Positions 27,301 to 45,989 of a stretch of DNA of 64,000 bases are shown here, piece after piece. The notes below the pieces were generated by a model. The model did no database searches. It saw only the letters and a program-made list of their open reading frames with translations, and was not told the origin of the DNA. The first letter of the stretch is position 1, and each line of letters starts with the position of its first letter. Position numbers and translations under genes: made by a program. Source of the stretch: Scatophagus argus. Lineage: Eukaryota; Chordata; Actinopteri; Scatophagidae. Location of the stretch: positions 9,099,872 through 9,163,871 of the forward strand of contig NC_058499.1 in assembly GCF_020382885.2 (NCBI RefSeq), in the 5' to 3' direction.

Positions 27301-30300
27301 CTGTCTGGACTGTCTGAACATACCCAGACTCATTTCTGGCTGCCCACTTCCACAGACCTGTGACCTGTATCCTTGGTGTACTTTAAATGGTTTAAAGTGG
27401 TGTAGACTAGGCCAGTGGTTTCCAAAGTTGTTGTTTTTTTTTTTTAAACTTTACAAGGATCCCTAAACTGACAGAAATAAGACCACAGACCCCCGTTTGT
27501 TAAAATGGGGCGCCCTTATATGTTAAGAATTTTGCTTTTGGGTGTTTTATTCCAGAACGTTTAGGAAAGCCATGACCAAAACAGTCATACATCCTGTCAT
27601 TGTGTCACTAGATGGAATTATTGTGAAAATATATTTCTATAACCAAGACTACATGTGACAGTCTGAACAACTATATGGACAGCAGCAGCGGTTAAAGTGA
27701 GTGTGTTTCTCTGCTGACATTTACTGAACACAAATATTTAGTGTACGGCTGCAGCTAACGATTATCATTACGGATCAGTCTGTTAATCGTTTACTTGATT
27801 AATAGTTTGGCCAGATAATACAGAAATGCGGCCATTGAAAATTCCTTAAGTGTAAAGTGGGATGTCTTGAGATCGCTCGTTTTGGCCGACAAACGGCCCA
27901 AAACATTAAGATATTCAATTCACTATGAAACGAGACAAAGAAGAGCAGCAAATCGTCACATTTGAGAAGCCTGAACCAGAGAATGGTTCACATTTTTGCT
28001 TAAAAGTGCACTTAATAGATAAATCCACCGTCACATGCTGGTTAAAATTAACTAGTGGGTATTAAAAATATTATACAGTCAGAGATATGGCTACATGGAT
28101 TCAAAACCACAGATGCAAGCCCTGATCAAATCAGCATATCAGATTGCTATCTGTAACACATCTGTAATGTTTATGTCGCGCGCTGTAAACCACGTATTTA
28201 AATTTTTCTGACGGTGCGCATGTGAAACAAAGCGAGCCGTGGTTTCTTCTGCATTGGTCCTCAGCCTGTGCTGTCCAGATATTACGTGAACAGAGACACG
28301 CTGTTCTGTTATCACAAGGCGTCCGAGGCCTTCCTGCAGAGGCTGATGGCTCTCTACGTGGCATCGCACTACAAGGTGTCCTTATCAGTTCATATTATCA
28401 TAATGTCCTCCACACGATGTTGTTTTTATTTGTTTCACTCATGTTCATTTGCTGACTCCTGTTTTCTCGGGATCCAGAATTCACCAAATGACCTGCAGAT
28501 GTTGTCCGATGCTCCAGCCCATCACCTCTTCTGCCTCCTGCCGCCTGTTCCCCCGACCCAGAACTCACTGCCTGAGGTCCTCGCTGTGGTGCAGGTAAGA
28601 CGGGAGGAAATCCTTTGTTTTTAAGGGGCACAAGAGTGATGACTTCTCCGTTCATTTGAAATAAAACTAACGATAAGAGGCTTTGCGCAAACACATCTCA
28701 ATAATTTCAGAAGACTATCTCCCATGAAATCAGACATTACTTGATTTGATTTAAAGTATTCAGAGATCACCCCCTGCTTTGTATGCTTGTTTTTCATTTT
28801 TCTATACCTGACTGACTGTGTTTGTCCCTCATTACGTACATTTGTTGTTCTTTGTTCCCTCAGGTTTGTCTGGAGGGAGAAATATCTCGGCAGTCCATCC
28901 TAAACAGTCTCTCCAGAGGAAAGAAAGCCTCTGGTGATCTCATTCCCTGGACAGTGTCAGAACAGGTAGAGGCTGGTATCAGAGTTTTCGACAAAATCAT
29001 TACAGCTCAGATTTCTTCAGTACAAACACGAATCCTCTGCTCTTTTCTTTGCAGTTCCAAGACGCAGAGTTTGCCAGCCTCTCCGGAGGCAGAGTGGTGC
29101 GAATAGCTGTCAATCCAGACTACCAAGGGGTAAGAACTTGCAAAGGCCTGAGCTTGTTTTCAGTTAAACTGGACGCACTGTGTATGTCAACTGGTTTCCA
29201 ACCTGTCCACCAGATGGGCTACGGCTCTAGAGCTCTCCAGCTGCTGCAGATGTACTACGAGGGCAAGTTTCCCACCTTGGATGAGAGCACACACTCAAAT
29301 CACAATGAGATCACCTCCGTCAGCAGTGAGGTAATGCAGTTAAACAGACTAATAATGATGTCCTCACATGAAGCACAACAAGAGTATAATACAGTTTAGA
29401 GATCAGGTTAGTTCGATTAAACTCACATTTTTTTGACAGTAGCACCGTTGTTGTCTATTGTTGTCCAGGCTGTCAGTCTCCTGGAGGAGGTGATCACTCC
29501 ACGAAAGGAGCTCCCCCCTCTGCTGCTGAAGCTGAGCGAGAGGAGAGCAGAGAGACTGGACTATCTCGGAGTTTCCTATGGCCTTACTGCACAGCTGCTC
29601 AAGTGAGTTTCCTTGAATATTGGAGAACGGGACAGGGGTCCTGTTCAGATTTTTTGCACATTCAGAAATGTCAAAATCTGTTTGTTTTTTTTTTTGCAAC
29701 CTGACAGGTTCTGGAGGAAAGCAGGTTTTACACCCGTCTACTTAAGACAAACCCCAGTAAGTAGTATTTGTTTGTTTGAAGTATGTTTATATACACTGTG
29801 CTGTTGTTACATGCTGTAATTACTGGTGTGTGTGTGTGTGTGTGTTTGTGTCTAGAATGACCTGACAGGAGAGCACTCTTGTGTGATGCTAAAGGAGCTG
29901 AACACAGATGAAGCACCAGAGCAGAGCCAGTGGCTTTCTGCCTTCTGGAAAGGTGAACTTCCATGACTTTTCTCGTACTAACTGTGGAGATCTGGTGTTT
30001 TTAAGCTTATTAAGTTCTCACTGAACAGATATTGTTTTCCACAGATTTCCGCCGGCGCTTTCTCTCTCTCCTCTCCTATCAGTTCAGCAGCTTCCATCCG
30101 AGCCTGGCGCTCAGCATCCTGCAGAATAAGAAGTCCAAAGAGGAGCCGAGCAGTAAGACTCCTCTGCTGACTAAAAGTGATCAGATTCCTTCTGCGTCTC
30201 ACAGCACTGAGCTCATCTGTCTTTGGCCTTTGCAGTTCTCAATAGCTCTGAGCTGGCAGCCCATTTCAGCCCTTACGACCTCAAACGTCTGGAGTTGTAT

Positions 30301-31545
30301 TCAAGAAGCATGGTGGACTACCACCTCATCATGGACCTGATCCCAGCAGTGGCACGCATGTTTTTCCTCAAGCAGCTCGGTGATGTGTCTCTCTCAGCCG
30401 CACAGTGTGTAAGTTCCCCCTTATGTTGTGGACTTGGTTGTTTCTTTGTCTTGAAAGAGTGTCATTGATTATTCCTGTTCTTTCCAGGCATTACTGTTGG
30501 GTATTGGGTTGCAGCACAAATCAGTGGAACAGCTAGAAAAGGAAATTGAACTCCCAAGCTCACAGCTGATGGGTCTCTTCAACCGTCTGATCCGGAAATT
30601 TGTGCAAGCAAGTCCATTCTTGAAGTCATACAATGATATAAAGAAATGCTGTAAAACCTACCTTTTGAAACTGAGGCAACTACATTTATTCTTTCCATTG
30701 CTCTGCCCTTTGCTACCCCAGGTCTTCACCGGCATCCAGGAAAAAGCTATTGAGGCAGAGATGGTGGCCACTAAAGACGTTTCAATGGAGCCGACTGTCA
30801 GAAGCCTGAATGATGATCTGGTATGTGGTCAGCAATTTTGATTTTTTTCAGGAAACTTGAACTTCTCATGCAAAACTTTGTTGCTTGTTTATATATGATT
30901 GTAAATCAAATAGTTTTTGCTTTTGAAATAGGAATTCTCTTTTACAAGTTTGACATTTTTTTTAACCATTATCGAAAAAACACGAGTTGCATCCCTTCAC
31001 CTCCATGATGGGGCTGTTGCTTTAAGAAAAATAATTTTTAAAACGAATCTTACACTAACAGAATGAAGCAGCTAAGGAGTTTGAGGAGAGACACAAGCAG
31101 GACATAGAGAAAGTCAAGGAAATGGACCTGGAAGAGTGAGTATGAGGTTGGGAAGGCGGGGGCCTTGCATGTAGTATTTTAAATCTAAAAAATACACAGG
31201 GCATTATTTGCTGTAACGATTCCCTTTGTATTTACAGATACAGGATTCGTGGAGATGATGAGGAATGGGATGAAGTGTTGAAGAAATCAGGGAGCACAGC
31301 CGTCGTCAGCATCAAGAGGTGAAGTGACATCCAGGGTCTTTGGCAACAGTGTTTGGTTGTTCTAGAAACATGTTTGTAACAATGTTTTAATTCCCAACAG
31401 TGACAAGAAGAGGAAGTTGGATGGGGGAAATGCCGTGGTAAGCAATGGCGGTCCCCAGCACGGGAAACTAAAAAAGAAGGAAATGCACGACGGCATATTC
31501 AAAAAGAAAAAGGACAAGCGCGGCAAATTTGGAAAGAAGCTGTGA
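24359..31545 (+). CDS. nat10: RNA cytidine acetyltransferase NAT10, 28 coding exons
   Basis: Exons 24359-24472, 24576-24667, 24769-24940, 25097-25219, 25311-25372, 25466-25580, 25807-25914, 26048-26181, 26292-26385, 26482-26580, 26670-26806, 27009-27133, 27216-27366, 28279-28375, 28478-28594, 28864-28965, 29055-29129, 29214-29330, 29469-29602, 29708-29756, 29856-29952, 30045-30152, 30236-30408, 30488-30607, 30722-30820, 31062-31135, 31238-31318 and 31401-31545 give 1037 aa (human 1025). It makes N4-acetylcytidine in 18S rRNA, tRNA (with THUMPD1) and mRNA, using ATP and acetyl-CoA, mainly in the nucleolus. Visible parts: Walker A GRGKS (289-293), Walker B-like VIDEAAAIP (388-396), a GNAT acetyl-CoA loop QGMGYGSRA (638-646), and a lysine-rich C-terminal nucleolar tail. 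No key residue is missing. The intron after 30607 has a GC donor. The start follows the conserved MATVRKKVDNRIR. Confidence 0.98.
29826..29845. repeat. (GT)n microsatellite in a nat10 intron
   Basis: Ten GT units just upstream of the acceptor at 29855. It may act as part of the pyrimidine-poor intron end. Confidence 0.85.
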
Positions 31546-31973
31546 CAGGAAACAGTGCTGCATTGATGGGACAGTGTGTGGACACCGAGCAGCATGAACA
31601 TCAGCAGTAATTTGGAGAGTTTGGATATTTTGGAAGAACTTGCCGAAGCTGAAGAGCACCTGAAAGCCGTGATATCTGCTGAGATTTTTATCTTAATCCT
31701 TGACTTTTTTTTTTTAAATCCTGCTCCACACCAACATTTGTTGCTTTGATTTATGTTGACTGACAGTGTACATCAGCAGAAAATAACACACATACTCTTG
31801 TTGTACTAAATAGGTATCATTTACTTTTTGAGTATTTACTCAGTATTTTCCCAAGTATTTCCCTTTTTGTTGCTGTCATGATTTCTACAAAGGCTTGTAC
31901 AAAGTTAATTGGAAGGTGTTTTGTAAAACTAAAGTTTGAGGTATTTGATTGGCTTTAGAGTCCACTGAAAGGG

Positions 31974-34526
31974 TCACTTGAATACCTGCGGCTGTAAATC
32001 AGTCCACTTCTGTTTGAGCTGCTGTTTCACAGTGTCTGGAGCAAAGATACAATCTATGGCCTGCTCGGAGAGCCTCCATATGGCTTCGCGGCTGAGACCA
32101 AACGTGGAAGCTACCAGCTGATATTCCTGAGACAAGTCCGAGCAGAAGACTCCCTTATCGTCAGTCTGTAATGTGACAAAGAATAAAAGTTATTCACGGT
32201 GAACACTGATTTTCTCACCATTAAGTTCCATCTCAGGTTGAACATCAAGCTTTACCAAAAGCAAACCAATAATCGGTTAGGATTGGATACCGAACTTCAG
32301 TGCTTTTTGAGTCCTGCCCAAACTGTGGCACAAAGTAGGAAAAGTATGAGTACCAAAAGTTGGTACAAAATATTTTAAAAATTAAACCCAGAGTTGACAA
32401 TAAATTTTAAGATAACAACCCCATATTTGAGAAGTTTTGCCAAAGTGGTTGAATATTTTTTTTTTTTTTACAGGCACAGTATTTTACTTGAATATACAAA
32501 ATTAAATATAATTAAGTACACAAATATTTCAAATGGTATGAGGCCCCAATTAAGAAAACTTTTTAAAAACACTTCACTGCCAATGAGGTGCAAAGAAAGT
32601 AAACTTACACAAATCACACTAGGATGTCCCAACTCGTACCAGTATTTGAAATGATGTTTGGAGTAACTGGGTACAGTTTGTCCTTTGACATTTGATGTCA
32701 GGCATAGCTCTACAAGAAAAAGAAAGTTGAGAAATCAAAAATCAAGTCAACTTTGCAAACCACATGCCGTTAATAATCTGTCTCAGTCTTACCCAGTGGT
32801 ATGTTGTTCTTCACCACTTTGTCAACGAGACTGTTAGATCCACCCACTTCTGGATGCAAGAAGGTGCCATGACCGATCCGGTCTGGGGGAAGGTTCAGCA
32901 GGAGGTCTGACTCCTCCAACTGTGATGGTATCTGAAAGAGTTTGGATGTAATATCAGAGCACTCACAGATAACTTGACAAATGACATTAAAGTATGTTGT
33001 GGTCGTACTTCTGAGAGGTGCAGTGACAACTTCAGTCCAGAGTTCTTTGCCCTCTGCAGAGCAGGAAGTAGATCTTTGCCATGGCCAACCTTAAAATGAA
33101 AACTGCATTAATTGACAGGAAGTGTCATGACAAAATTCAGCATTAAACCCGAGTGGTGGAAACCCACTTATTTTTTAACCTGTAGTAGTGGATGCTGACT
33201 CTAATGATGCCTACAAGGCCTGAGTTGGCTGACTGACCGTTGGGTCTCCACTGAGGTCGAGGCCCACCACCAAACCATCAGAGGACAGCATGAACTCCTC
33301 AGCTAGTTTCACCGTCTCCATTGCAACTTCAGCCCCATTTCTTCGATCAATCGCCACCAAAAACCTTCAGGAAAAATGGGCTCATTTAGAAGCACACACT
33401 TACTGTGGGCAGCACTGAACTCACTGCATCATCATAGTGCACCAACATTTAGTGTTTTGCAGTCAACACTGGAAATAAATTTCTGAACATGTTGCACGCA
33501 GAAATAATACAAGTTGTGCCTACCTGACATCAATGTCCACTTCCTCTTTTTTACACTGTTGGATGGCGTTGAGGACAGTTTCAACATACCTCTTTTTTGT
33601 CAACCCTAGGAAAAGGATAGCAAACTTGTAAACCTAATCTATGCAAACATACCCAGTGGTAAATCTTGCAATCATGTTGATATCCTCACCTGTCTTTTTC
33701 TCCTCCCTTGGTGTGCTTCTCAGTTCTAAATATTTGACTCCATCAGCCGCAAACTCCTTGATAACATCTGTAGCCACCTGGGAGGGGAAAAAAGAAAAGA
33801 AACCTCTGCTATTCATATTCTGAGTGTGGGAATGAGAGAAAGTAAACGACAGAAAATGCAAACAATCCTCACCATCAGGATGTCTTCCTCCGTGTCCACC
33901 AGCCGATGGATGACGCTGAAGACTTGAAAACACCTGCGGATATGCGCGCCATGTTGTTTTAAAGCCTGTCTATTTAACAAAGACCCACCTTCTCACTGTC
34001 AGTTTACTATTGTCTGTCTGTATACAGTCGTTTCCCACTGAACACATAGAAATAATATCTTCTCTGATATCAAAGGAATTCATTCTACATCACTCAAGAG
34101 ATTAAATAAACGACTGAAAGAAATGACGACGAATTAATCATAAGTAAGACCCAGTTAGATTTCAAACAGTCCCGCTTGTCTTAATATGAAACATTTGAAG
34201 TACAGACAGAGTTGTACGCACTCCTGCAGTGTCCTCCGCTGGCCTTTGCCGATAGCAGTCATGCTGTGCTCAATGTTGAGATGCGGCTTTCGACTGAAGA
34301 GTTTCTCGGTGGTTTGGAAGCTGACGGAGCCATTGAGGTGAGCATGAAGCTCCTGGCGACAGTCAAAACGCTGACGTTAGCATTTAGCTATGACAAAAGT
34401 TAGCAGCGTCTGGTCTCTTTAAAACGCCCGAGTCTCTTTGCTTCTAAGGCATTTTTAATTCGGCTAACATTTGTGACTTACCACTTTTGGCAGCTCCCGA
34501 TAAAAGACATCAGCTTCACAATCCAT
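31974..34526 (-). CDS. mapda: N6-methyl-AMP deaminase (adenosine deaminase-like), 10 exons
   Basis: Minus-strand exons 34482-34526, 34222-34352, 33873-33933, 33690-33777, 33524-33605, 33238-33364, 33009-33089, 32793-32931, 32609-32709 and 31974-32165 join in phase to 348 aa (human 355). It belongs to the adenosine deaminase superfamily. The zinc-site motifs are present: ELHAHLNGS (16-24, His18 and His20), LHLSE (201-205), DRIGHGTF (222-229) and TDDKGVF (286-292). MAPDA removes methylamine from N6-methyl-AMP to give IMP, clearing nucleotides released from m6A-modified RNA in the cytosol. The first exon (MDCEADVFYRELPKV) matches the family start. The gene ends tail to tail with nat10, 428 bp between stop codons, with no canonical polyadenylation signal for either gene in the gap. 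Confidence 0.95.
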
Positions 34527-35204
34527 CTTAAAGTCCAACAAAAAGCCTGAGACTGCGACCCCCAGCCGCTACTTTCTCTGTCAAACAACTCGCCTGTTTT
34601 CAGTCTACAGTTTCCTGTGGTACCACTACGTGCAACCAAGAAACAAGCCCCCACTCGTCGAAAAGGTTCCGCCTGCTCTTATGTCCAAAAATTCTTCTTT
34701 AGTTAAACACGATTTTGATGTGATGTGTTCTTTCTGTTGGTTGTGAGGTCCGGAAACAACAACATCAAGATCATCAAAGTTTGGTACTTTTCAAGACATA
34801 GCCCTTTCTTCAGATATTGTTTGTTTTATTTCTACACGATAATAACACTTTACCCTGATTAATTAATTTCTTTTTATGGTAACATTTCATTTTTACAAAT
34901 ATAAATTTAACAACTAAATACATTAATTGTTGTATATTTAAACGAAATTGGGCATTATGTAACTACTCTCAACCTCTTGCTGTAAATACCATTAAAATCT
35001 ATCACATTTTTATCATATTAAAGTACAGTATTTGTTCTAGTATCGACAGTATTTGATGAATATTTTGCTATATATTACACTAACACACACACACACGCAT
35101 ATATTTAATACTTAAACTTTAATACTTACTTAAACAATTTGATTTTAAAAAAGGATGTTAAAAAACAATCACTGCTGCAAAACAATTTCAAAATAGATTA
35201 TTTT

Positions 35205-35210
35205 TTTATT
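35205..35210 (-). other. csk: Polyadenylation signal candidate for csk
   Basis: AATAAA on the minus strand about 810 nt after the csk stop codon, in an AT-rich 3' UTR. Further AATAAA copies lie near 35235 and 35313, so the exact end is open. The stretch 34530-36019 shows no other gene: it is the mapda upstream region plus the csk 3' UTR. Confidence 0.4.
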
Positions 35211-36019
35211 GTTGAAAATGGAAACACAGTACATTTATTAATATTCTTATTTTTTCATTGCATACAAGCTCCATACAATTTGGTTAAACCCAAAGTTTCC
35301 TAAAAATAAAACATTTATTTAATTAAGATAGCAAATTCTGTACATGGGAATGTCTTCATGCCTGAGTTGAATGGTGTTACTGTATCAGTAGTAAAGGTTG
35401 TCCAAACTTGAGCTTCTTTTTTAGACTTACAGAGCTGCACAATTGGTCATTTTTAACTTAGTCCTTTTATCAAAATAATTCAACATTCATGCAAAAAGAT
35501 GTACCTAGAAACTGTCAAAAACAGTACAGTAAATAATAACATAACATAATTGTATTCCTGCCTTTGAACTGTTTTGCCTCTTCCAACAGATGCAATGGAT
35601 TCAGTGAACTTCGTCAAATGATGTTACTGTTTAAAGGTGATAAAATGAAATCATACCATTACCATGAGCAAGGACATCAATGTGAAAGATGTCAAACATA
35701 TAAGATAAAAAAAACAGGTCAAGGCACTGTGGCTCTGAGGCAGCACTGTGTTCTAAGGAAAGATTCATTAACATGACAGTTAATCGTTCACTCTTGATAA
35801 TTTACTAGCGCAACTGAGCCAGTCAGTAAGAGCTACTGCAGTTTCAAAAACTTAAGGTGACAAAGGACCTTCAGAAAAGTAAACTTAGACATTTTGAGGA
35901 CAACATGTGAAAACAAATTTTGTTTTGTCAAATAAGAGTTTTTTTCATCCTGGTTATGGTCCAAGCGGTCAAAATGAAGAAGAAGAAATGTCACTTTTTT
36001 GTCTGTTCTGTCATATCTC

Positions 36020-42239
<6,220 letters not shown>

Positions 42240-43624
42240 AATGAGGCGATTCAGTCCTCTCACAGTTTTCTAGCTTCAGTCATTAGAGCTGGCAAACACA
42301 CCCACACACACCTACAGTACCTATGAAGAGAAATAAAATGAGTGAGCACTGACGCCCCTGCTTCGGAGATGTTTACTTCACCACAAACACGTTCTCAGGA
42401 AGACGATGAATTTGTGGTTGCAGGAGGTGCAGGAGGACATGTCAGCTTATACTATAGAAGTCAGCTATGATAAGAACACTCAAGGGCAGCACCAGATCAG
42501 ACAGTCAGTAAAAATAACTCAGAAAGCGGAACCAACAAGTCTTCTTTTTTTTTTAAAGTCACACTTTCACAACTTGGGGTAGAATGTTTCCATGACGCAG
42601 GACAGTAGTATTTACATACAGACAAAGTGTGCTAACAGACCAGCAACACAAATTAAAAGCTTAAAAACATACTGTGACGTTTTTTAATAATATTCTCGAT
42701 GATGAAAAGCATAAACCTTCATCTGCTTTGCACTTTGGATTCCATGTTGTAACCCAGTTCAATCTGAGCGAAAACGGACACGTTCTTCAGCTGTGTCTCA
42801 ATGACTGGGTCCTGTAGGAATCAAGATAGCGCTCATAAACTTGTGGTGAGACCTGAAGAGGCCCGAGGGACTCATTCAGCTCAAGTGTTGCTTTACGTCA
42901 ATGAAGCAGTCACTGCCACAGTGACCTTAGGCCTGAGTCACCCGGTCCAGCGTTTCCATGATACATGCACAACAAATTACAGCAGTTTGGGTGAAATTAC
43001 GGCCTACGGATAAAGTCATGCTCAACGCTTGACCTCCTCCTATGAAATCCCACTTCCTCTCTTTCTGAATTTGTTCCCATGGAGAAGCAGCCAGGCTCAC
43101 TGGTCAGAGCTCAGGGAAAATTTGTCTCTGATAGATCTGTCACTTGACATGAGGTCACATCCTCCGACATGCCCATTTGTATGATATCAACTTCCTGTAT
43201 GAGATCCCAGATTTAGAATACTCCAATGTTAGGGCAGGGTTGTTAAAAGTACATGAATGGTACAACAGACAACTCTGCTGACACTCTGCAAACTCTCCCC
43301 TTTTAAAGGCCTGTTCCTTTCATTTGAAAACAAAATCCGAAGTGATGCTGCTCATGTAAACAGACACCAGTAACCAGCCTCTTCATGGACACAAAATGCA
43401 AGGCCAGAAACTCGCACGTGTCCCGGAGAGGACTGTCGTCACTCAGTCCGATGAGGATGCAGTGGATGTTGTCCCCGGTGAAATACTGCAGCCGTCTTTA
43501 TGGAGTGACAGACAAAAGTAGCTGGACACATTTCCCACGCCCATCAATGCAGGAAGCATACTTTCATTCCCCTTCTGCTCATCTGAGCCCATCTTTTCTG
43601 TGTTTAACCTTTGCCTTTTCACTC

Positions 43625-43639
43625 TGTGCAGAGGACCAT
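43625..43639. repeat. Target-site duplication, left copy
   Basis: TGTGCAGAGGACCAT, identical to 44011-44025 on the other side of the SINE. Confidence 0.9.
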
Positions 43640-44010
43640 CCATCCATCCATTTTCTATACCGCTTATCCGTCAGGGTCGTGGGGGAGCTGGAGCCTATCC
43701 CAGCTGACTACGGGCGAGAGGCGGGGTTCACCCTGGACTGGTCGCCAGTCAATCACAGGGCCAACACACAAAGACAAACAACCACACACTCTCACACTCA
43801 CACCTAGGGGCAATTTAGAGTAGCCAATTAACCTAATGTGCATGTTTTTGGTATTGTGGGAGGAAGCCGGAGAACCCGGAGAAAACCCACGCAGGCACAG
43901 GGAGAACATGCAAACTCCACATAGAAGGGCCCAGACCGGGATTCGAACCTGGAACCCTCTTGCTATGAGGCGACACTGCACTGCTAACCACTGCACCACC
44001 GTGCCGCCCC
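43640..44010 (-). mobile_element. tRNA-derived SINE with V-SINE/DANA-like body
   Basis: On the minus strand the element starts GGCGGCACGGTGGTGCAG, with an A-box region near 43984-43998 and a perfect B box GGTTCGAATCC at 43939-43949. It continues through a conserved central part (GTTTGCATGTTCTCCC, TAATTGGCTACTCTAAATTG) and ends in a GGATGGATGGATG tail. The layout is that of the widespread teleost SINEs of the DANA/V-SINE type. It is flanked by a perfect 15-bp direct repeat (43625-43639 and 44011-44025). The open frames across it are not genes. Confidence 0.9.
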
Positions 44011-44025
44011 TGTGCAGAGGACCAT
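44011..44025. repeat. Target-site duplication, right copy
   Basis: TGTGCAGAGGACCAT, identical to 43625-43639. The base before each copy also matches, so the repeat may be 16 bp. Confidence 0.9.
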
Positions 44026-44347
44026 AACAGGAAAAGATGATTAAGAGTCTACAGCCGTGCGAGTGGCTCTTTGAGTTTGTAATTCTCATTGAGAAAAAAA
44101 CAAAGTCATTTCTCCAGGTGGCCCCTCATCACAGGTTTTAAAACGTCTGTTAGCCAAAGTGAACTTCACTTCCCAAATGTTTTTGTTTAAATACTTTTTA
44201 AAGGCCTAGAAGGCTAAAAGATAGCATAAAATGTTTAAAAGAAATTGTCTTATCCTGCTAATCATCTCTTGGCCACTCAAATGTGTCTTGTGGCCCCACT
44301 AGGATATCCCCACCCTCGGGTTGGAAACCACTGCTCTACGTGAAAAG

Positions 44348-44640
44348 CAGTGTTGAAAAGTAACTAAGCTAAGATTCAATACTGAATCCAAGTACAATTC
44401 TGAATTATTTGTTCTTTACCCGAGTATTTTAAATGTATGTTACTTTATAATTCGAATCTACTATTACACTATTTTTGTACCTGCAGTTACAGGTAGCTAC
44501 TGTTCACTACACAATGAGTACTTTTACCTTCATACATTAACAACTTATGAACTTTTACATGTAACTGAGTATTTTAAAACTGCGGCATTGTTATTTTTTA
44601 CACATCACTTTGCTTTATCTTACAGTAATAACTCTCCCAC
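44348..44640. mobile_element. Degraded copy of the CAGTGGTGG-type short element
   Basis: Starts CAGTGTTGAAAAGTAACTAAG and contains CCCGAGTATTTTAAATGTATG, GAGTACTTTTACCTTC and AACTGAGTATTTT, all typical of the teleost element at 6764. The right end is lost or too changed to place. Confidence 0.5.
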
Positions 44641-44724
44641 CTTTAATAAAAAGTGCACCAAAGAGTGCACCAAACTGCATGGTTGTCTAATGTACGAGAT
44701 GTATCACTCTGAATCAAAAAATTC

Positions 44725-44890
44725 AACCTGCCGGTGGCGCTACAGGTGAAGTCAAGGGATCACCAAAGACAGCAGGATCCATCCGTTGCAGACCACAAAT
44801 ATATGCACAAAATTGCATGTCGATCCCTCTGTGTCAGACTGAAATATTTTAGAGATATTTCAGTCTGACACAGATGGTGGGCCGACCAAC
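44725..44890. repeat. Dispersed teleost repeat fragment with a 20-bp perfect hairpin
   Basis: Contains GGTGGCGCTACAGG, AAGGGATCACCAAAG, AGATATTTCAGTCTG and GGTGGGCCGACCAAC in the order in which I recall them from a very common teleost repeat. Within it, 44828-44847 and 44855-44874 are perfect inverted repeats around a 7-base loop. Confidence 0.55.
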
Positions 44891-45989
44891 TAAGATCTTG
44901 GAATGGGTTATAACTTGAACAAGGAGGTCATGAACAGGATGCTCTGAAAACAGCAAAGCTATCTATTGTTGATTGCAACAGGCTATGTCTGGGCAAAGTC
45001 CTTAGTGATAGAACAAAATGATCTCACCAAGTGAGGAATGGATCGACGGGGCCAAGGCTGACACACAACAGCACTTTTAATTCATCTCTTGATGGGACAG
45101 TGAATGCATCTCAGCAGCAGGCCACCAGCAGCTCACTAAATGGGACAGAATGAGGTCTGTCACGGTGTCACATTGCCATTTCCAGAGAGCTTGTCATGGA
45201 AGTACGGCTTGCTCATTTCAAGAAGTGGACAAGGCTGCCATTGTCAGTCGGTCGAGTTTCTACTGACCCCTGTCTCATTGAGAAGTCCATCATAATTATT
45301 CTGTCCAGGGAGTAAGGGCAGCGATGTTTCAGGAGATATGATTTTGTATTTTATTTCATGTACAATCAACTTGTGTCTACCGCTCTGATATCGCTATGAG
45401 AATTCTACTTTAAGCATAGACAAAAAATAATAACCTCACAAACACATAACAAGGCCGTGAACGAGTGATCGAAGCGCCGTATTAGGACATTCGACTGAGA
45501 GATGTTGCCTGCGACATGCATGACATAAACTACTGAGAGCAACAGGAAACCAGCAAACTCAGTGACAATCTCAACCCTGAATAGAGTCAGGAAATAGCAC
45601 AAATAATACAGCTGTCACATCACTTCAAACAAATCACACACAGCGAGTATGGAACACATTTCTGTCATCCGTAGCAATGCTATCACTCGAACCAAACCTG
45701 TTCATCAACATTTAACTCGTGTCTTATGTAAGTCAGTCGCAGTCTAAACTGTACCGATCAGTGGCAGCCTGACTGCATGAAGCAAGACAGGACAGGAATG
45801 CAGAAATATCTTCTTTGGCCTTGTTTGGATCTGCCCCTCCCTTGTCTGTGTGCAGACAGAACCTCAGGTGAAAGTGCTGATTGCGCAGCTGCTGCTATAT
45901 TTAAGTGAGAAGGTCCTGTGGACAGATTTGCACTCAAAAACAGCGTCACACTAAATGTTTACTCTTTAAACAGACATCCTCTGCGGTGA

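Noticed and set aside
27370-28278. Possible transposon remnant in the 900-bp nat10 intron (AGTGGTTTCCAAAG start)
   Set aside because: The start resembles a common fish element, but no matching end or body could be placed.
15712-31400. snoRNA genes in caprin1 and nat10 introns
   Set aside because: I looked for C/D and H/ACA box pairs with flanking stems and found only scattered single boxes.
43385-44089. Open frames of 140 and 141 codons on both strands
   Set aside because: They are produced by the SINE at 43640-44010 and its flanks.
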